Positions 61,435 through 64,000 of a DNA stretch of 64,000 nt are shown here, in pieces; the stretch's first letter is position 1; every line of letters begins with the position of its first letter. The DNA is from JAMIFN01 sp964544605. Lineage in GTDB: Bacteria; Pseudomonadota; Gammaproteobacteria; Burkholderiales; Burkholderiaceae_C. The notes below the pieces were generated by a model. The model did not search any database, was not told the DNA's origin, and saw only the letters and a list, made by a program, of their open reading frames with translations. Both the position numbers and the translations under genes were made by a program. The DNA is taken from contig CAZJBX010000005.1 of assembly GCA_964544605.1 (NCBI GenBank), positions 33,373 to 97,372 of the forward strand, written 5' to 3'.

Positions 61435-63693
61435 ATGAAGCTTTACAAAAAGTATTGGTTGGCGTTGCTGATAACGCTGACCATCACCTTTGGCATCTTG
61501 GGCTATTACGGTAGCGACATCTACCGCAAAGCACCGCCCATACCTGAACAAGTGGTCACAGAGGGCGGTCAGCAGCTCTACACCAAAGAGAAGATTCTCG
61601 ATGGCCAAACCGCTTGGCAATCCATTGGCGGCATGGAGCTGGGCTCGATTCTGGGCCACGGCGCTTACCAAGCGCCTGACTGGACGGCTGACTGGCTGCA
61701 TCGCGAATTGGTCGCTTGGCTCGATTTGGCCGCACAAGATGTGCACCAAAAACCCTATGCCGAGCTGAGCGAGGGTGAGCAATTGGCCTTGCAAGCGGAT
61801 TTGCGTGCCGAATACCGCCACGCCCGCCCCGATGCGCAAGGTGTGGTGCATATTTCTGAGCGTCGCGCACAAGCCATTGCTTTGGTGGCGCAGCACTACG
61901 ACCAGCTCTTTAGCGATGCCCCTGCGCTGAAAAAAACGCGTGAGCACTACGCCATGAAGGAAAACACCCTGCCCAGCGCAGAGCGCCGCGCGGATATGGC
62001 AGGCTTTTTCTTCTGGACGGCTTGGGCCGCCTCAACCGAGCGCCCTGCCGAGCACAATGAAAACGGTGCGACTTACACCAACAACTGGCCACCTGAGCCT
62101 TTGATTGGCAACGCCCCCACGGCGGAAAACATCGTGTGGTCGATTATTTCCATCGCCTGCATGATGGCTGGCGTGGGCTTTTTGGTGTGGTTCTGGGCCT
62201 TCTTCCGCAAGCAAGAGGAAGACGAGCTGGAGCTGCCGAAAAAAGACCCACTCTTGGGCATCCCCCTCACGCCCTCTCAGCTTGCTTTGGGCAAATACGC
62301 CTTCTTGGTGGTGGCCCTGTTTATTGTGCAAATCTTCTTGGGCGCATTCACGGCCCACTACACCGTGGAAGGCCAAACCTTCTACGGCATTGATGTATCG
62401 CAGTGGTTCCCCTACTCGCTCACCCGCACTTGGCACTTGCAAACTGCTCTGTGGTGGATTGCTGGCGGCTTCTTGGCGGCTGGCCTTTTCCTTGGCCCCT
62501 ATATCAACGGCGGCAAAGACCCAGCCTTCCAAAAATTGGGGGTCGATATCCTCTTTGGTGCGCTGATTGTGGTCGTTGTGGGTTCCTACATCGGCAACTA
62601 CATGAGCATTGCGCAAATCATGCCTGCCAAGCTCAACTTCTGGCTCGGTCACCAAGGCTATGAATATGTGGACTTGGGCCGCGTTTGGCAAATCGGCAAA
62701 TTCACCGGCTTGGTGGTGTGGCTGGTGTTGGTGCTGCGCACTTTGCTGCCTGCACTCACTTCAGGCAAAGCCCAAGGCCAAGACCGCAACCTGCTTTTGC
62801 TCTTTACCTTCTCCGTCATTGCCATTGGCTTGTTCTACGCCTCTGGTTTCTTCTACGGCGAACGCACCCACATCACCGTCATGGAATACTGGCGCTGGTG
62901 GATTGTCCACCTCTGGGTTGAAGGCTTCTTTGAAGTCTTTGCCACCACTGCACTGGCCTTTATCTTCGTGACCATGGGTTTGGTATCCGTGCGCACAGGT
63001 ACCACTGCGGCGCTTTTGTCTGCCTCCATCTTTATGGTGGGCGGCGTGCCCGGCACCTTCCACCACCTCTACTTTGCGGGCACCACCACACCCGTGATGG
63101 CCATTGGTGCCTGCTTCAGTGCGCTGGAAGTCGTGCCCCTGATTTTGATGGGCCATGAGGCTTGGGAAAACTGGAACCAACACAAGAAAACCGACTGGAT
63201 GGCGAAACTGCGCTGGCCAGTGCTCTTTTTCACCGCCGTGGCCTTCTGGAATATGTTGGGCGCGGGTGTGTTTGGCTTCTTCATCAACCCCCCCATCTCG
63301 CTCTACTACCTGCAAGGCTTGAACATGACTGCCGTTCACGCCCACGGCGCACTGTTTGGCGTGTATGGTTTCCTGTCACTGGGCTTTGTGCTCCTCATCA
63401 TGCGCTATCTGCGCCCGAACTTTGCCTTCAGCGAAGGGCAGATGAAAGTGGCCTTCTGGGGCATGAATATTGGCCTGGCCCTGATGATGTTCACCAGTTT
63501 GCTGCCCGTGGGCCTGTTCCAGTTCCACGCCAGCGTGTCTGAAGGCATGTGGTATGCTCGCAGTGCAGAATTCCTGCAACAAGACCACTTGGTTGAACTG
63601 CGCTGGTTCCGCACCTTTGGTGATGTCGTCTTTATGATTGGCGCACTGGTTTACGCTTGGCAAATCCTCAAGGGTTTGTTCTCTAAAAGCTAA
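61435..63693 (+). CDS. norB: Quinol-dependent nitric oxide reductase
   Basis: Single-subunit qNOR that reduces NO to N2O with quinol electrons (752 residues). An N-terminal extension (residues about 1-230, with LYTKEKILDGQTAWQSIGG) replaces the NorC subunit; the heme-copper-oxidase core has about twelve helices, with ligand histidines in LTRTWHLQTALWW, WRWWIVHLWVEGFFEVF, GTFHHLYFAG and AVHAHGALFG. The glutamate in WVEGFFEVF is the proton/iron site. It stands alone with no norC, norQ or norR, so use in NO detoxification or denitrification cannot be decided. Confidence 0.95.
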   Translation: MKLYKKYWLALLITLTITFGILGYYGSDIYRKAPPIPEQVVTEGGQQLYTKEKILDGQTAWQSIGGMELGSILGHGAYQAPDWTADWLHRELVAWLDLAAQDVHQKPYAELSEGEQLALQADLRAEYRHARPDAQGVVHISERRAQAIALVAQHYDQLFSDAPALKKTREHYAMKENTLPSAERRADMAGFFFWTAWAASTERPAEHNENGATYTNNWPPEPLIGNAPTAENIVWSIISIACMMAGVGFLVWFWAFFRKQEEDELELPKKDPLLGIPLTPSQLALGKYAFLVVALFIVQIFLGAFTAHYTVEGQTFYGIDVSQWFPYSLTRTWHLQTALWWIAGGFLAAGLFLGPYINGGKDPAFQKLGVDILFGALIVVVVGSYIGNYMSIAQIMPAKLNFWLGHQGYEYVDLGRVWQIGKFTGLVVWLVLVLRTLLPALTSGKAQGQDRNLLLLFTFSVIAIGLFYASGFFYGERTHITVMEYWRWWIVHLWVEGFFEVFATTALAFIFVTMGLVSVRTGTTAALLSASIFMVGGVPGTFHHLYFAGTTTPVMAIGACFSALEVVPLILMGHEAWENWNQHKKTDWMAKLRWPVLFFTAVAFWNMLGAGVFGFFINPPISLYYLQGLNMTAVHAHGALFGVYGFLSLGFVLLIMRYLRPNFAFSEGQMKVAFWGMNIGLALMMFTSLLPVGLFQFHASVSEGMWYARSAEFLQQDHLVELRWFRTFGDVVFMIGALVYAWQILKGLFSKS

Positions 63694-63720
63694 ACCCCAC
63701 AACTGGCCCTGAGCCAGCTC

Positions 63721-63755
63721 ACCGCCGCAGCCTGCACTGGCGCGGCGGTTTTTTT
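63721..63755 (+). terminator. Intrinsic terminator of norB
   Basis: Stem ACCGCCGC / GCGGCGGT with a 13-base loop and a run of seven T, 28 bases after the stop. Confidence 0.88.
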
Positions 63756-64000
63756 ATGCCTGCTTTTTGATGTTTTCTGGTTTTCTAGCTCCCGCGCTCT
63801 GCCTTCTAGGCTTCTGCTTCCCATGCTCTGCGTGGGAACTAGAAGAAGGAGGGGAATGGAAGTGCCGCAAAATTCCCCTCCCACGGAGGGCCGCCCATTA
63901 GGGCGGGGTGGTGGGCCTTTCAATTCGGCTTTGCTTTCTTCAGCCGACTACAACCACCCCGTCAGGCTGCGCCTGCCACCCCTCCAAAGGAGGGGAATCC
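63756..64000. repeat. Repeat-like intergenic sequence at the right edge
   Basis: No gene. GGAGGGGAAT occurs at about 63848 and 63990, with its inverted copy ATTCCCCTCC at about 63872. On the minus strand the edge reads TTCCCCTCCTTTGGAGGGGT followed by GGCAGGCGCAGCCTGACGGG, a type of sequence that recurs between genes in many bacterial genomes. Also contains GTTCCCACGCAGAGCATGGG on the minus strand, a common hairpin repeat. Confidence 0.5.

Overview
The window is chromosomal DNA of a Gram-negative betaproteobacterium, most likely order Burkholderiales and possibly Comamonadaceae. This rests on an in-frame MurE-MurF fusion at the head of a complete dcw cluster, an lptA-lptB-rpoN block, sdhCDAB, an intracellular PHB depolymerase, and the hisI-hisE-membrane protein order. 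G+C is high and genes are tightly packed, often with ATGA or TAATG overlaps. Genus cannot be settled by reading alone.

Layout. Bases 1-13.3 kb: the dcw cell-wall and division operon, murE/murF (cut by the left edge)-mraY-murD-ftsW-murG-murC-ddl-ftsQ-ftsA-ftsZ-lpxC. A thioesterase and tRNA-His with promoter and terminator follow. Bases 14.1-23.3 kb: an accessory island that is an enlarged type I restriction-modification operon: hsdM, rhuM-like gene, a duplicated hsdM tail, a small unknown gene, a KilA-N-type gene, hsdS, a REP-associated tyrosine transposase (RAYT) and hsdR. Most of its joints overlap by one to four bases. Bases 23.3-24.6 kb: repeat-rich debris and an orphan lipoprotein. Bases 24.6-34.8 kb: a YidB/OmpA-type protein, mutM, a TPR protein, lolB, hisI, hisE, an MltB-type lytic transglycosylase, an SMR transporter, prmA and a copper-type TonB receptor. 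Bases 34.9-40.9 kb: DUF2946 protein, rpoN, lptB, lptA, phaZ and an rnfB-like ferredoxin. Bases 40.9-49.0 kb: FadL-type porin, clpA, clpS, ogt, orn, an M48 protease, a pterin dehydratase and rsgA. Bases 49.1-64.0 kb: sdhCDAB, a DsbD-type reductase, an orphan PTS EIIA, rne, rluC, an NAD-dependent epimerase, quinol-type nitric oxide reductase norB, and a repeat-like right edge.

The most unusual system is in the island. A RAYT gene sits between hsdS and hsdR, coupled on both sides. The DNA around it carries palindromic elements that begin GTAG and end CTAC, the signature of RAYT substrates. Six of the seven copies lie inside coding sequence and keep the frame: three in hsdM, one in hsdS and two in the RAYT gene itself. 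The long elements contain a 15-bp repeat, so copy-number change adds or removes five residues without a frameshift. In HsdS this repeat lies exactly in the linker between the central conserved region and the second target-recognition domain, where length change is known to alter DNA specificity in the EcoR124 family. This suggests a transposase-linked, frame-preserving way of editing a restriction system.

Other points: a 32-bp duplication of the hsdM 3' end flanking rhuM, a 34-bp perfect palindrome inside the KilA-N-type gene, a histone-H1-like tail on PhaZ, and an orphan EIIA whose start overlaps the divergent dsbD start.
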